NCBI GenBank assembly: GCA_944323205.1
Contig: CALURO010000003.1
Coordinates: 1-64,000 of the forward strand
Length of the DNA stretch: 64,000 bases
Source of the DNA: an uncultured Mucispirillum sp.
GTDB taxonomy: Bacteria > Chrysiogenota > Deferribacteres > Deferribacterales > Mucispirillaceae
Direction: 5' to 3'
Position 1 is the stretch's first letter, and each line of letters begins with the position of its first letter. Positions 8,679-17,499 of the stretch are shown here, in pieces. The notes below the pieces were generated by a model that saw only the letters and a program-made list of their open reading frames with translations, had not been told where the DNA came from and ran no database searches. Made by a program: the position numbers and the translations under genes.

Positions 8679-9734
8679 TTATATCTTTTTAAATAAATTT
8701 TTTATTTGATTAATTATTCTTTTAATTTCGCGATTAAATTTATATACTTTCATATTTGGTATTACTATTTTGTAATTAATTTTTTTATATGCTTCAAATG
8801 CTTCTAAATAAATATTTCTTATATATTCATCATCTACAAGGCTTATTAGTGTATAAATATTACCATATTTCAATATATCTTTTCCAGATATGCCAATTTT
8901 TTTTATAAATTCAATGTGGTTTTTGATATACTGTTTTTTTATGTTATCACTAAATTGTTCATACTTACTCTGATTAATATTTATAAAATCCATAATATTC
9001 TTTTTATATTCTTCTTTTTTATATTTAATCATATTTTCATAAATTTTAAACAAAACATAATGGACACTTAAATAACTATTTTGAGAATTTGTGGTGGAAT
9101 ATTCATTATATCTATACATATAATAGGCTCTATCAATATATAGTAACTTTATCTTTTTAATAAAATTCAATCTATACCAAAATTCTGTATCTTCAAATTT
9201 GATACCTTCACAAAACAGTGTATCATCCTGAAATAACTCTCTTTTGAATATTTTATTAACTACTAATTCTTGTGGAAATTTATCAGCAATTATATAATGT
9301 TTGTGTTTATAATAGTTGCTACATGTTTTATTATATAACTTTTCTTTTCTTGCTTCATTAAGCATGTAATTATCAAAACATACAATATCAACATCTTGAT
9401 TTATATATATTTTACTCATACAATGTTGATAAGTATTTATATCGCATAAAAAATCATCACTATCTACAAAAGTAATATATTCACCTGTAGCTGTTTTGAT
9501 ACCAGTATTTCTTGCTCCACCTTGATACTTGTTTTCTATATGTTTTATATATATTATTCTATTATCTCTTTCTGCATACTCTTTGCATATAATATCATCT
9601 TCTTCACAAGGTGATGCATCATTTACTATTATTATCTCAAGATTTTTATGTGTTTGGTTTATAATACTGTCTAAACATTCTCTTAAATAAGGATATGTAT
9701 TATATACTGGAACTATAACACTTAGTTTTGCCAT
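8679..9734 (-). CDS. Family 2 glycosyltransferase (mosaic paralogue B)
   Basis: A 351-residue GT-A glycosyltransferase with the same N-terminal catalytic half as its downstream twin, including SVIVPVYN, VNDASPCEEDD and DSDD at 91-94. The centre is different and rich in Tyr and Lys, and the tail NREIKRIINQIKNLFKKI is shared again. The ATG is preceded by AGGGAGA at good distance. It is the first gene after a 170-bp AT-rich gap, so a promoter probably lies between 9735 and 9905. It is likely co-transcribed with the twin, and its role in the glycan is not defined. Confidence 0.87.
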   Translation of the reverse strand: MAKLSVIVPVYNTYPYLRECLDSIINQTHKNLEIIIVNDASPCEEDDIICKEYAERDNRIIYIKHIENKYQGGARNTGIKTATGEYITFVDSDDFLCDINTYQHCMSKIYINQDVDIVCFDNYMLNEARKEKLYNKTCSNYYKHKHYIIADKFPQELVVNKIFKRELFQDDTLFCEGIKFEDTEFWYRLNFIKKIKLLYIDRAYYMYRYNEYSTTNSQNSYLSVHYVLFKIYENMIKYKKEEYKKNIMDFININQSKYEQFSDNIKKQYIKNHIEFIKKIGISGKDILKYGNIYTLISLVDDEYIRNIYLEAFEAYKKINYKIVIPNMKVYKFNREIKRIINQIKNLFKKI

Positions 9735-9905
9735 ATTCTCCCTAGCTTATTGACATTTTTACTATTTATGTTAAAGTGTATATTAAATTGAAATTTTTTA
9801 CAAGTAATTTATCGGAGTATATATAGCAAAAATTCTTAACTAATAGGGCATATGCTACATTTTTAATAAAAAAATAAAATAGAAAACTGAATTTACAGAC
9901 TTTTT

Positions 9906-12251
9906 TCACAGGTTCTTTTTTAGTTGTTTTAATATAAATTTAATTTCATTTTTTCTTTCTTTTATCAATATATACTTATTATATATTCTTTCATATTTCC
10001 CAAAAAATTTATATAATTTTAATTTTATACTGTATATTTTATATTTTATATATGCATTAATATACATCTTCTTATAAATTTTTAAGATTTTATTTAAATA
10101 TATTTTTTTATCTGTTATTTCATTATCAGTAAGCTTATATGCAATAGATTCTCTAATAAACTCTTTTGCATGCTTTTTTAAATTTGCTAATTTTTCTTTT
10201 ACTTTATTATAGTCTATTTTATTATTTCTGATATATTTAATATCTATATCACTTATTTCACTATATACTCTGCTGTTAATATTCAGCTGCTTTGCAAGTG
10301 AATTTATTCTGCCGACTCTGTCTTCATATTTATTAATAAAAATAAATTCTTTTTCAAAAATTATTGCAAATGCAGCTCCATGAAAAGATGATGTTATTAT
10401 AAAATCACTTTCAGCAATATAAGTAAGCCACTCTTCAATGCTGCAGTTACGCTCATCAGCAATAATTGTTTTTATTTTTTTATATCCGATTTTATTTACT
10501 AAATCACTTAATTCGTTATTTGTAAATTCTCTCTCATCTGAGAATAGTTTATATACAAATACTTCTACTTTCTCTGCTGTACTATTATGTACATTCATAT
10601 AATCTTTTTCTTCTAGTAAAAAAACAGGGTCAATTAATAGATTTGCATTACTGATACCAAGTTGTTTACAAATCTCTAATCCAATTTCTTCTCTTACACT
10701 AATTGCTGAAAATCTTTTAAGTGCATTTTGGTATAAACAGATATATTTTTTTGGTATATTTTGCTTTGCACTATCACCAAACCCTGCTGCTATAGAAATA
10801 AGTTTTGCTGCTGTTTTTGATAATATACCAAGATATATATATAAATATTTATTTATATATTCAAATCTAAAAATCTGGTCTGAACCATATAATATTGTTT
10901 CACATGTGCTTATATATTTAATAAATTTTTTAATATCCACTTGTTGTATAATTTCTGTTTGATTAAAATATTGATTTCTAAATTTTTCAAAGTGGATATT
11001 TTTCCCCTGCTGCAGACTATTCTCTAAATCAAATTGTATATTAAATATATTTTTATCTTTATACTCTTGCCTTAAATAATGCTGTAAAGCATATCCTGTT
11101 AATACAGCTCCAAAATTCCAGTTGCTGTGTGAAAAATTTATTATACCAATATTACCTGCTGTATTATGTATGCATATATTATATGCTTCTTCTACAGATT
11201 TCTCTTCTAAGGTTTGAAAAAACTTATCTCTATTAATATGCATAGATACAGGTCTTTGCAAAACTGGATTGCCTCTAACTGCATAATCTATTGGAATCTG
11301 CTCATATTCTTTTAACTCTGTTTTTATATTATCAAATATTTCTTTTCCTTTTGTAGTATTAAGCAAAATAAGAGATATTCCTTTATTATCACTAATGCTT
11401 TTTTTATATTCATTTATACCCCAGAAATCACCAATAGTTATATCACCACTTCTATTTAGATTTGTATAATCACATTTACCACAGCATTCTCTTAATGAAA
11501 TATTTTGTAAAAATGCTTTTCCATATACTGTTTTATTTAAATCTTCTTTAAACTTATTATTTTCTGTTTTAATATATTCTACTAATGTTTCCCAGCCTTT
11601 ACTTTTATCTCTAAAATCGTAACTTATTATTTTTTCATTTGGGAAGTTTTCTTCTAAATATTTATGAAATAATTTTTGCGGTGGAACTCCATGACATACT
11701 AAATCTAGTGTTATTAAATTATCATAGTCCTTTTTTAAATATGATTTTAAACCTGCAACTTGACATGGTGTGCCTGAAAATAATACATATCTATCATTTT
11801 TAAGTAATTTTTTTATTTCTCTAAATGTATTATTGATATCACTTTGAATATATTTTGACTTTTTAAGTTTTTCTAAATCATGCTTATTATCTACTATAAT
11901 ATGCGATAAATATAGATTTTCATCAAAGGCTGCCCCTGCAACACAGCCCCCCCCCATTTCTATTACATATTCAGCAATATATGTAAAAAAACCGCCAGAT
12001 GAACTTTTATATCTTATATCGTCTTGTCCTTTTACAGCATAGCATATTTGATTCTTATTTATATGGTCACTAATATTTAATGCAGGACATATTTTTACGC
12101 ATATATTACAGTCAGTGCATTTTTCTTCTATAACTTTTGGATATTTAAACCCTTCCATATTTTCCTGCATTATTATGGCATCACTATGACATATAGAAGA
12201 GCAGGCAGCACAACCTGTGCAGTTAATGTAGTCTACATTATTTATGTTCAT
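9906..12251 (-). CDS. 4Fe-4S/FrhB-like domain fused to polysaccharide pyruvyl transferase, phase-variable
   Basis: A 781-residue two-part protein. The N-terminus binds two 4Fe-4S clusters (CTGCAACSSIC at 11-21, CTDCNICVKICP at 45-56), followed by FrhB/coenzyme F420 hydrogenase beta-like domains (about 65-340, with SSGGFFTYIAEY, FSGTPCQVAGLK and SGDITIGDFWG). From about 365 to 650 it is a polysaccharide pyruvyl transferase of the CsaB/WcaK type (NFGAVLTGYAL, GSDQIFR, FHGAAFAI), which puts pyruvate ketals on sugars. A basic, Tyr/Lys-rich tail follows. Proteins pairing these modules occur in exopolysaccharide loci; the redox half's reaction is unclear. A G9 tract (11947-11955) around residue 100 is in frame, so the gene reads ON. 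It overlaps neither neighbour and starts right after the RgpF-like gene. Confidence 0.88.
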   Translation of the reverse strand: MNINNVDYINCTGCAACSSICHSDAIIMQENMEGFKYPKVIEEKCTDCNICVKICPALNISDHINKNQICYAVKGQDDIRYKSSSGGFFTYIAEYVIEMGGGCVAGAAFDENLYLSHIIVDNKHDLEKLKKSKYIQSDINNTFREIKKLLKNDRYVLFSGTPCQVAGLKSYLKKDYDNLITLDLVCHGVPPQKLFHKYLEENFPNEKIISYDFRDKSKGWETLVEYIKTENNKFKEDLNKTVYGKAFLQNISLRECCGKCDYTNLNRSGDITIGDFWGINEYKKSISDNKGISLILLNTTKGKEIFDNIKTELKEYEQIPIDYAVRGNPVLQRPVSMHINRDKFFQTLEEKSVEEAYNICIHNTAGNIGIINFSHSNWNFGAVLTGYALQHYLRQEYKDKNIFNIQFDLENSLQQGKNIHFEKFRNQYFNQTEIIQQVDIKKFIKYISTCETILYGSDQIFRFEYINKYLYIYLGILSKTAAKLISIAAGFGDSAKQNIPKKYICLYQNALKRFSAISVREEIGLEICKQLGISNANLLIDPVFLLEEKDYMNVHNSTAEKVEVFVYKLFSDEREFTNNELSDLVNKIGYKKIKTIIADERNCSIEEWLTYIAESDFIITSSFHGAAFAIIFEKEFIFINKYEDRVGRINSLAKQLNINSRVYSEISDIDIKYIRNNKIDYNKVKEKLANLKKHAKEFIRESIAYKLTDNEITDKKIYLNKILKIYKKMYINAYIKYKIYSIKLKLYKFFGKYERIYNKYILIKERKNEIKFILKQLKKNL
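11947..11955 (-). repeat. G9 homopolymer tract inside pyruvyl transferase fusion (ON)
   Basis: Nine G in the coding direction encode Gly-Gly-Gly in VIEMGGGCVAGAA between the iron-sulfur motifs and the FrhB core. The frame is intact on both sides. A slip here would remove both the rest of the FrhB part and the whole pyruvyl transferase. Confidence 0.8.
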
Positions 12252-13169
12252 CTACCTTTCCACCAGTTTGATTTTATTATTGTCATAGTTATAAACATTA
12301 AGCAGATATATTCCAAATATACGGATAAGTTTTCGTTCTTTTGTAAAAACTATTTTGATGATTCCCTTACCTGCATACTGCCAGAAAATCTTATTGTTAA
12401 TCAGCCTGAGTATTCTAAATTTGCTTTTAAAGCTGTTTACATAGTCATAAAGAAGTGATGTATTATATTTTGTATGTGTATTCAAAAACCGTTCCCAGCC
12501 TAATGTTCTGCATATTAAAAACAGTTCGTCATTAAAAATTTTACGCTTGATTAAAGGCGAACCAGACATTACAAAATTACGCCATGATATATATATATTT
12601 TTTTTAAAATCTACTGCATTTTTTACACTAAAACCTGCCTTCAGCATTTTTCTTGAAAGACCAATTTCATATTTCTCTACTACTTTTTTAAAATTATCTT
12701 CTTTTTCTATAGAGTTTATATGCTCTTTAAAGGTATCGGATAAAAATCCATTTTTTCTAAATATTAAAAAATAACTGCTGAGATGCCATGTATGGAAATC
12801 ATATGCTGTATTAATGCCGCATAAATCCCACTCTTTATCTTTTTCTAAACTTTCTATAAAATCTTTAAAATTGCATAAAGGACCAAAAACACTGTCATTT
12901 GTTAATATCAGCTCGTCATATTCTGCCATCTTTTCCCAGCTGATTATATTTATTAATTCCTGCCATGAGCCAAAATCATATTTGCCATGATAATACCCAT
13001 AAGCACATTTTACATATGGTTTAATTTTTTCAAACTCTTCTACTAGTATCTTATTATCTGCTAAATAATAAACATCTGATACTTTTGAAAGCTCCTGCAA
13101 ATAGTAAAGAACATAATCTTCAATTACTCCTTTGCTGCTGTATCCAGCAAAAAGACAAATTCGCTTCAC
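12252..13169 (-). CDS. RgpF-like polysaccharide protein, GTG start behind a G9 leader
   Basis: A 305-residue intact relative of the phase-OFF gene at 4949-5910. Shared stretches include MKRICLFAGY near the start, YDFGSWQELINII, YDELILTNDSVFGPL and DKEWDLCGI. They place it in the RgpF family, whose exact biochemical role is not settled. The start is GTG at 13169; an ATG three bases into the leader is followed at once by TAG. Between the upstream stop codon and GTG lie AAGGA, nine G and AATGTA. Tract length therefore sets the distance from AAGGA to the start, or the G run itself pairs with the ribosome. This suggests graded translational control instead of frame switching. Its stop precedes the pyruvyl transferase start directly. 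Confidence 0.8.
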   Translation of the reverse strand: MKRICLFAGYSSKGVIEDYVLYYLQELSKVSDVYYLADNKILVEEFEKIKPYVKCAYGYYHGKYDFGSWQELINIISWEKMAEYDELILTNDSVFGPLCNFKDFIESLEKDKEWDLCGINTAYDFHTWHLSSYFLIFRKNGFLSDTFKEHINSIEKEDNFKKVVEKYEIGLSRKMLKAGFSVKNAVDFKKNIYISWRNFVMSGSPLIKRKIFNDELFLICRTLGWERFLNTHTKYNTSLLYDYVNSFKSKFRILRLINNKIFWQYAGKGIIKIVFTKERKLIRIFGIYLLNVYNYDNNKIKLVER

Positions 13170-13175
13170 TACATT

Positions 13176-13184
13176 CCCCCCCCC
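13176..13184 (-). repeat. G9 homopolymer tract in the leader of an RgpF-like gene
   Basis: Nine G sit between AAGGAT and AATGTA-GTG, six bases before the start codon. This is the only one of the six tracts that lies outside a reading frame. Changes in its length would change ribosome-binding spacing. Confidence 0.7.
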
Positions 13185-13190
13185 TATCCT

Positions 13191-14846
13191 TTATTCCACC
13201 ATTACTTTGTATTTCTGATACTGCTGTGGCACATACCAGTCTATAAAATTATATGTAATACCTGCTTTTGCCGGCTCGACATTTTGAAACCGTTTACTTA
13301 ATGCGATATTGCTGTATGGAAAATATAAAAATGTATAAGGCTGTTCATCTGCCAGTATTTCCTGCACTTTATCATAATAATGCCTTCTTTCTTCATTATC
13401 AAAAACTTTTCTGCCTTCTATTAAAAGCCTGTCTACTTCTTCATTGCTGTAACATATATAGTTTTGACCATTGCCGCCGCATCTTTCACTTGCCCATATA
13501 TCATACTGGTCTGGGTCTAATACTGATGTCCACCCTAGTATAACCGCCTGAAAATTACCTTTATTGAGCTCTCCTAGCATTGTTGCCCATTCTAAAACTT
13601 TTATCTGCACATCTATGCCAATACGCGCCCAGCTCTGTTGAACAAGCTCTGCAATTTTCCCACGAACATCATTATTTAAGTTAGTCATTAATTCTATCTT
13701 AAACTTTTTGCCGTTATATTCAAGTATACCATCGCCGTCTGTATCTTTAAAACCTGCCTCTGCAAGCAATGCTTTTGCTTTTTCAACATTATATTCAGGG
13801 CCTTTTGCATTTGGATTATACCAGTAAGAATCCGGTTTATATGGACCTTCTGCCACAATACCTTTACCGTAAAGAATACCGTCTACTATGCTCTGCTTAT
13901 TTATTGCATGGGTTAAGGCACGGCGGACAAGTTTATTATCAAATGGTGCGCTTTTAAAATTATAACCTACATAAGTATATGAAAAATCAAGAAAAGAATA
14001 TGTGTTGTAATTATCTTTATATTTAGGGGTATTTGTATCAAGTGCTTCCTGCTTAGGGGTAAGCCCCATAATATCTATTGTCCCGTTTAAAAGCTCTAAA
14101 TATTGAGTTGTCTGATTAGGGATAATACGAATAAAGACTTTTTCTATTTTTGGTCTGCCTTCAAAATAGTCATGAAATGCTGTTAATATAACAGACTGGC
14201 CTGCTTTCCATGACTCCAGCTTATATGGACCTGTGCCTATTGGTTTTCTTTGCAGCGGGGAACGGCTTGGCTTATCTGTTAAAGCATGTTTAGGCATCAT
14301 CCATATGCCCCAGCTTGCAAGTGCCGGAGACAATACATCTTTATAAGTAACTTTCACTGTATATTTATCTATTACTTCTACACTTTCTACTGCTCTAAAA
14401 TCACCATCATAAGCAGTCGGTGTATCATCTGAAATCATAAATTCATAAGTAAATTTAACATCGTCTGCTGTAAATTCTACTCCGTCATGCCATTTTACAC
14501 CTTTTTTTAGATAAAATATAAAAACTTTTTTATCGTCAGATATTTCCCAGCGTTCTGCTAAATCACCAACTAAATTTAAATCTTTATCATATTTTACTAA
14601 ACCATTATAAATATACTGTGTTACATTATGGCTTGCAGAATCTGACGCAAGTGCTGGAATAAGGTTTATAGGCTCAGCAATCTCACCAGTAGATAATGCA
14701 TCACCATAAGGTATTTCTACTGCCGCCTGTTCTGCCGGCTCTATATTTATTTCCTGCACAGCCTCTTTTTCAGGCTTATTTTTACAGGAACTAAAAATTA
14801 ATGCTATAATTAGATACAATAATATTAGTAAAATATTTCTCTTCAC
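13191..14846 (-). CDS. Peptide/nickel-type ABC transporter substrate-binding lipoprotein
   Basis: A solute-binding protein of family 5 (DppA/OppA-like), about 551 residues. A lysine-rich N-terminus and hydrophobic core lead to the lipobox IFSSC, so it should be anchored in a membrane as a lipoprotein. Family landmarks are LAERWEISDDKKVFIFYLKK, GVKWHDGVEFTADDVKFTYE and the C-terminal YDKVQEILADEQPYTFLYFP. Two GTG codons are possible starts. I prefer 14846 because AAGG lies 8 bp upstream; the one at 14852 is only 2 bp from it. No permease or ATPase genes are nearby, so the cognate transporter is encoded elsewhere. It lies between secG and the glycan locus. Confidence 0.9.
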   Translation of the reverse strand: MKRNILLILLYLIIALIFSSCKNKPEKEAVQEINIEPAEQAAVEIPYGDALSTGEIAEPINLIPALASDSASHNVTQYIYNGLVKYDKDLNLVGDLAERWEISDDKKVFIFYLKKGVKWHDGVEFTADDVKFTYEFMISDDTPTAYDGDFRAVESVEVIDKYTVKVTYKDVLSPALASWGIWMMPKHALTDKPSRSPLQRKPIGTGPYKLESWKAGQSVILTAFHDYFEGRPKIEKVFIRIIPNQTTQYLELLNGTIDIMGLTPKQEALDTNTPKYKDNYNTYSFLDFSYTYVGYNFKSAPFDNKLVRRALTHAINKQSIVDGILYGKGIVAEGPYKPDSYWYNPNAKGPEYNVEKAKALLAEAGFKDTDGDGILEYNGKKFKIELMTNLNNDVRGKIAELVQQSWARIGIDVQIKVLEWATMLGELNKGNFQAVILGWTSVLDPDQYDIWASERCGGNGQNYICYSNEEVDRLLIEGRKVFDNEERRHYYDKVQEILADEQPYTFLYFPYSNIALSKRFQNVEPAKAGITYNFIDWYVPQQYQKYKVMVE

Positions 14847-14879
14847 ATTCACAACCTTTTAAGCAAATAACAACACTTA

Positions 14880-15239
14880 TTATTTAGCAGGAGTGTTAGA
14901 TGGAATAACTGGACTGTTTCCCTGAGCAGGTGTATTTGCTGGTGCCTGTGTAGTCGCCTCAGCTGGCAGCTGCTGTGAAAGAACATTCGCTTTTCTCATA
15001 ACACTATCATTACCTAAGCCTGACATAATAGCTAAAATAAGCGAAAGCACTAGAAATGCTGCTGCAATAACAGTTGTAATTTTATTCATAATGCTTGCAG
15101 GTGCTTTCGGACCAAACATTTCTCCACTGCCGCCGCCTAATGCTGCACCTAAATCAGAACCTTTACTGTTCTGTAATAAAACTGCAATTATCAATAAAAT
15201 ACATACAAATACATATAGTGCTAAAACAATTGTATACAT
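14880..15239 (-). CDS. secG: Preprotein translocase subunit SecG
   Basis: A 119-residue SecG. Two membrane helices (about 3-22 and 52-72) flank the conserved loop LLQNSKGSDLGAALGGGSGEMFG (broken here by no gaps), and an Ala/Pro/Thr-rich tail extends beyond the second helix, a little longer than E. coli SecG. With SecY and SecE it forms the inner-membrane export channel. GGAAG precedes the ATG. It follows tpiA on the same strand, the common tpiA-secG arrangement. Confidence 0.92.
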   Translation of the reverse strand: MYTIVLALYVFVCILLIIAVLLQNSKGSDLGAALGGGSGEMFGPKAPASIMNKITTVIAAAFLVLSLILAIMSGLGNDSVMRKANVLSQQLPAEATTQAPANTPAQGNSPVIPSNTPAK

Positions 15240-15287
15240 AACTTCCTAACTTTTAAGGGTATATCCCTCTAACCTCCATAAATTTAT

Positions 15288-15311
15288 CTGGCTTATTTTT
15301 TAATAAGCCAG
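15288..15311 (-). terminator. Hairpin between tpiA and secG
   Basis: CTGGCTTATT and AATAAGCCAG form a perfect 10-bp stem with a 4-base loop just after the tpiA stop. The following bases are only moderately U-rich (ATAAATTT), so this may be a partial terminator or a processing hairpin. Confidence 0.5.
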
Positions 15312-15325
15312 TGATATTCAATTAA

Positions 15326-16084
15326 CTATTTATCAAAATTAATTATTTTTAAAAACTGGTCTGCTTTAAGGCTGGCACCACCAACAAGACCACCATCAAT
15401 ATCAGGACATGCCATTAACTCTTTTGCATTTTCCGGTTTCATACTGCCGCCATATAAAATGCGTATATTTTCAGCTGCACTAGAAGAACGGATTTTTGCA
15501 ATATATTCCCTGATTGCTTTATGCATTGCCTCAGCATCAGCAGGTGATGCAGTCTTACCTGTCCCTATAGCCCATACCGGCTCATAAGCAATCACCACAT
15601 TAGAAAGGTCTTCTACACCTTCTAAACCCTTGCCTGTTTGAGCAAGCACTGTTTCAACCTCTGCTTTTGCTTCACGCTCCCACAAAGTTTCACCAACACA
15701 TAATATAACTGATAAACCATCAGCTAATGCTTTTTTCACTTTTTTATTTATTATTTCATCTGTTTCGCCAAAAATACTTCTGCGTTCTGAGTGTCCAAGT
15801 ATAACCCATGAAGCACCTGCAGATTTTATCATAGAAGATGAAACTTCTCCTGTAAAAGCACCGCTTTCTTCAAAATAAATATTTTGTGCTGCAACTAATG
15901 CCTTACCGCCTGCTTTTTTAACTGCTTCTGCTACTGCATATATACCAGTAAATGGCGGAGCAAAAAGCACATCTCTAGTTGAATAATCAATATCTGCACC
16001 TGCGATTTCTGCTGCTAATGCGGCACCTTCAGATACATTTTTATTCATTTTCCAGTTACCTGCAATTAATGGTTTACGACTCAT
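15326..16084 (-). CDS. tpiA: Triosephosphate isomerase
   Basis: A 252-residue TIM barrel that interconverts dihydroxyacetone phosphate and glyceraldehyde 3-phosphate in the cytoplasm. The catalytic residues are present: Asn and Lys in AGNWKMN, His in ILGHSERR (near 95) and the base Glu in AYEPVWAIGTG (near 167). The phosphate-binding end LYGGSMKPEN and GGLVGGASL is intact. AGGAGG precedes the start ATG. About 165 bp of AT-rich sequence separate it from the bactofilin gene, leaving room for its own promoter. Confidence 0.97.
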   Translation of the reverse strand: MSRKPLIAGNWKMNKNVSEGAALAAEIAGADIDYSTRDVLFAPPFTGIYAVAEAVKKAGGKALVAAQNIYFEESGAFTGEVSSSMIKSAGASWVILGHSERRSIFGETDEIINKKVKKALADGLSVILCVGETLWEREAKAEVETVLAQTGKGLEGVEDLSNVVIAYEPVWAIGTGKTASPADAEAMHKAIREYIAKIRSSSAAENIRILYGGSMKPENAKELMACPDIDGGLVGGASLKADQFLKIINFDK

Positions 16085-16249
16085 AGTAGACCTCCTTTGC
16101 TGCTGTCTAAAATTATAAAATAACTGATATTTTCATATCTGCCAAAAAACTTGAATATATGTTTAAGTTTAATTTATTAAATTAAATTTTAATATATCAA
16201 TATAAATACTATTATACAATTAAAATTTAAATGCCTTTTCAATAATCTG

Positions 16250-16636
16250 CTATTTTTCTTCTTCTTTTTTACCTGTCAGCGGTTTATTTCTGCCATTATC
16301 CATTTCAAGTGTGCCATTAAAGATAACACCTTCTTCCATTTTAAGTACAGGTGTTCTTATTGTGCCAGATACAACAGCAGGCTTATAAAGCTCTACTTTA
16401 TTTTTAGCAATAACTAAACCATCAAATGTACCAGATATTTTAACTATACCAGCCTCTATCTGAGCATTAACATTACCACTTTCTGCAATAACTAATGTAT
16501 CATTACTTTTAACATTTCCTTCAAAGTTACCGTCTAATCTAACAATACCTTCAAAAACTAATGTACCATTAAATGATGTATTTTGTCCTAAAAATGCGTC
16601 TATGCCGCCACCGGTTTCTTTTGCTACTTTCAGCAT
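16250..16636 (-). CDS. Bactofilin-type cytoskeletal protein
   Basis: A 128-residue bactofilin (polymer-forming cytoskeletal protein, DUF583). The core is a right-handed beta-helix of repeating hydrophobic-Gly steps, as in FNGTLVFEGIVRLDGNFEGN, then VKISGTFDG and VVSGTIRTPVLKMEEG. Short flexible ends surround it. Bactofilins polymerise without nucleotides and organise cell shape, envelope synthesis or ParABS positioning. The start overlaps the end of parB by 7 bp, so it is translated together with parAB. This linkage suggests a role at the pole or in chromosome segregation, as known for bactofilins in Myxococcus; that is inference. Confidence 0.88.
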   Translation of the reverse strand: MLKVAKETGGGIDAFLGQNTSFNGTLVFEGIVRLDGNFEGNVKSNDTLVIAESGNVNAQIEAGIVKISGTFDGLVIAKNKVELYKPAVVSGTIRTPVLKMEEGVIFNGTLEMDNGRNKPLTGKKEEEK

Positions 16637-17499
16637 TGTTCCCCTCTAATTTTTTTTATAATTGTATCAAGCTCATCATCAGAATTATATTTAATATTTA
16701 TAACTCCGCCTTTTTTAGACGGCTTAATATCTACCTTTGAGTTAAAAAATACTTCCATCTCCCTTGAAAGCTCAAGCAGGTTTGCGTCCTGCTTTTTCTT
16801 ATGTTTTGCAGATGGTTTACTCTGAGATTTTATCATATTCTCCACATCTCTAACAGATAATTTTTTATCTTTAATTAAATGTGCAATACGAATAATCTCT
16901 GCTTTATCATCAAGTGAAAGCAGTGCTCTTGCATGACCTTCACTGATTTCTTTTTTTTCAATTAAATCAAGCACAACCTGCGGAAGATTTAAAAGCCTTA
17001 GCCTGTTAGTGACTGCTGAACGGCTTTTGCCAACTATTACACCTAAATCTTCATGCTTATAGTTATGCTCGTCCATAAGTTTTTTATATGCAACAGCAAG
17101 CTCAACAGGGTTTAAATCTTCTCTTTGAGCATTAGTTATTAATGCAAGCTCTAAACGCTCTTTTGCTGTATCTGTATTGCGGACAACCACAGGGATACTC
17201 TGCCTGCCTGCCATACCAGAAGCACGCCATCTGCGTTCACCTTCTATTATCATATACTTGCCGTTATCCAGCTTAGTAACAATAATAGGCTGAATTACAC
17301 CTTTTAGTTTAATACTTTCAGCAAGCTCTTCTAAAAGCTCTTTATCAAAAACTCGGCGTGGCTGGTTATCGTTTGGCACAATTTCAGATAAGCCTAACTC
17401 AAAAAAATTAGATGTAACAACTCCACTGTTTTTTGCCTGTGCTTCCTCACTGCTGCGTGGTATTAATGAATCAAGCCCTCTGCCTAATGGTTTTTTCAT
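16630..17499 (-). CDS. parB: Chromosome-partitioning protein ParB
   Basis: A 289-residue ParB/Spo0J. The N-terminal CTPase part has the arginine-rich box MIIEGERRWRASG and the preceding NDNQPRRVFD. A helix-turn-helix that reads parS (KHEDLGVIVGKSRSAVTNRLRLL) lies in the middle, and a Lys-rich linker leads to the C-terminal dimer domain. It spreads from parS as a CTP-dependent clamp. Two parS sites that it should bind are in this window at 52862 and 55757. The start overlaps the end of parA by 4 bp. Confidence 0.95.
   Translation of the reverse strand: MKKPLGRGLDSLIPRSSEEAQAKNSGVVTSNFFELGLSEIVPNDNQPRRVFDKELLEELAESIKLKGVIQPIIVTKLDNGKYMIIEGERRWRASGMAGRQSIPVVVRNTDTAKERLELALITNAQREDLNPVELAVAYKKLMDEHNYKHEDLGVIVGKSRSAVTNRLRLLNLPQVVLDLIEKKEISEGHARALLSLDDKAEIIRIAHLIKDKKLSVRDVENMIKSQSKPSAKHKKKQDANLLELSREMEVFFNSKVDIKPSKKGGVINIKYNSDDELDTIIKKIRGEQC

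Noticed and set aside
9777..9803. Possible promoter TTGTAA/TATACA before the twin glycosyltransferases (minus strand)
   Set aside because: The spacer is only 15 bp and similar matches are frequent in this AT-rich gap, so I did not list it as a feature.
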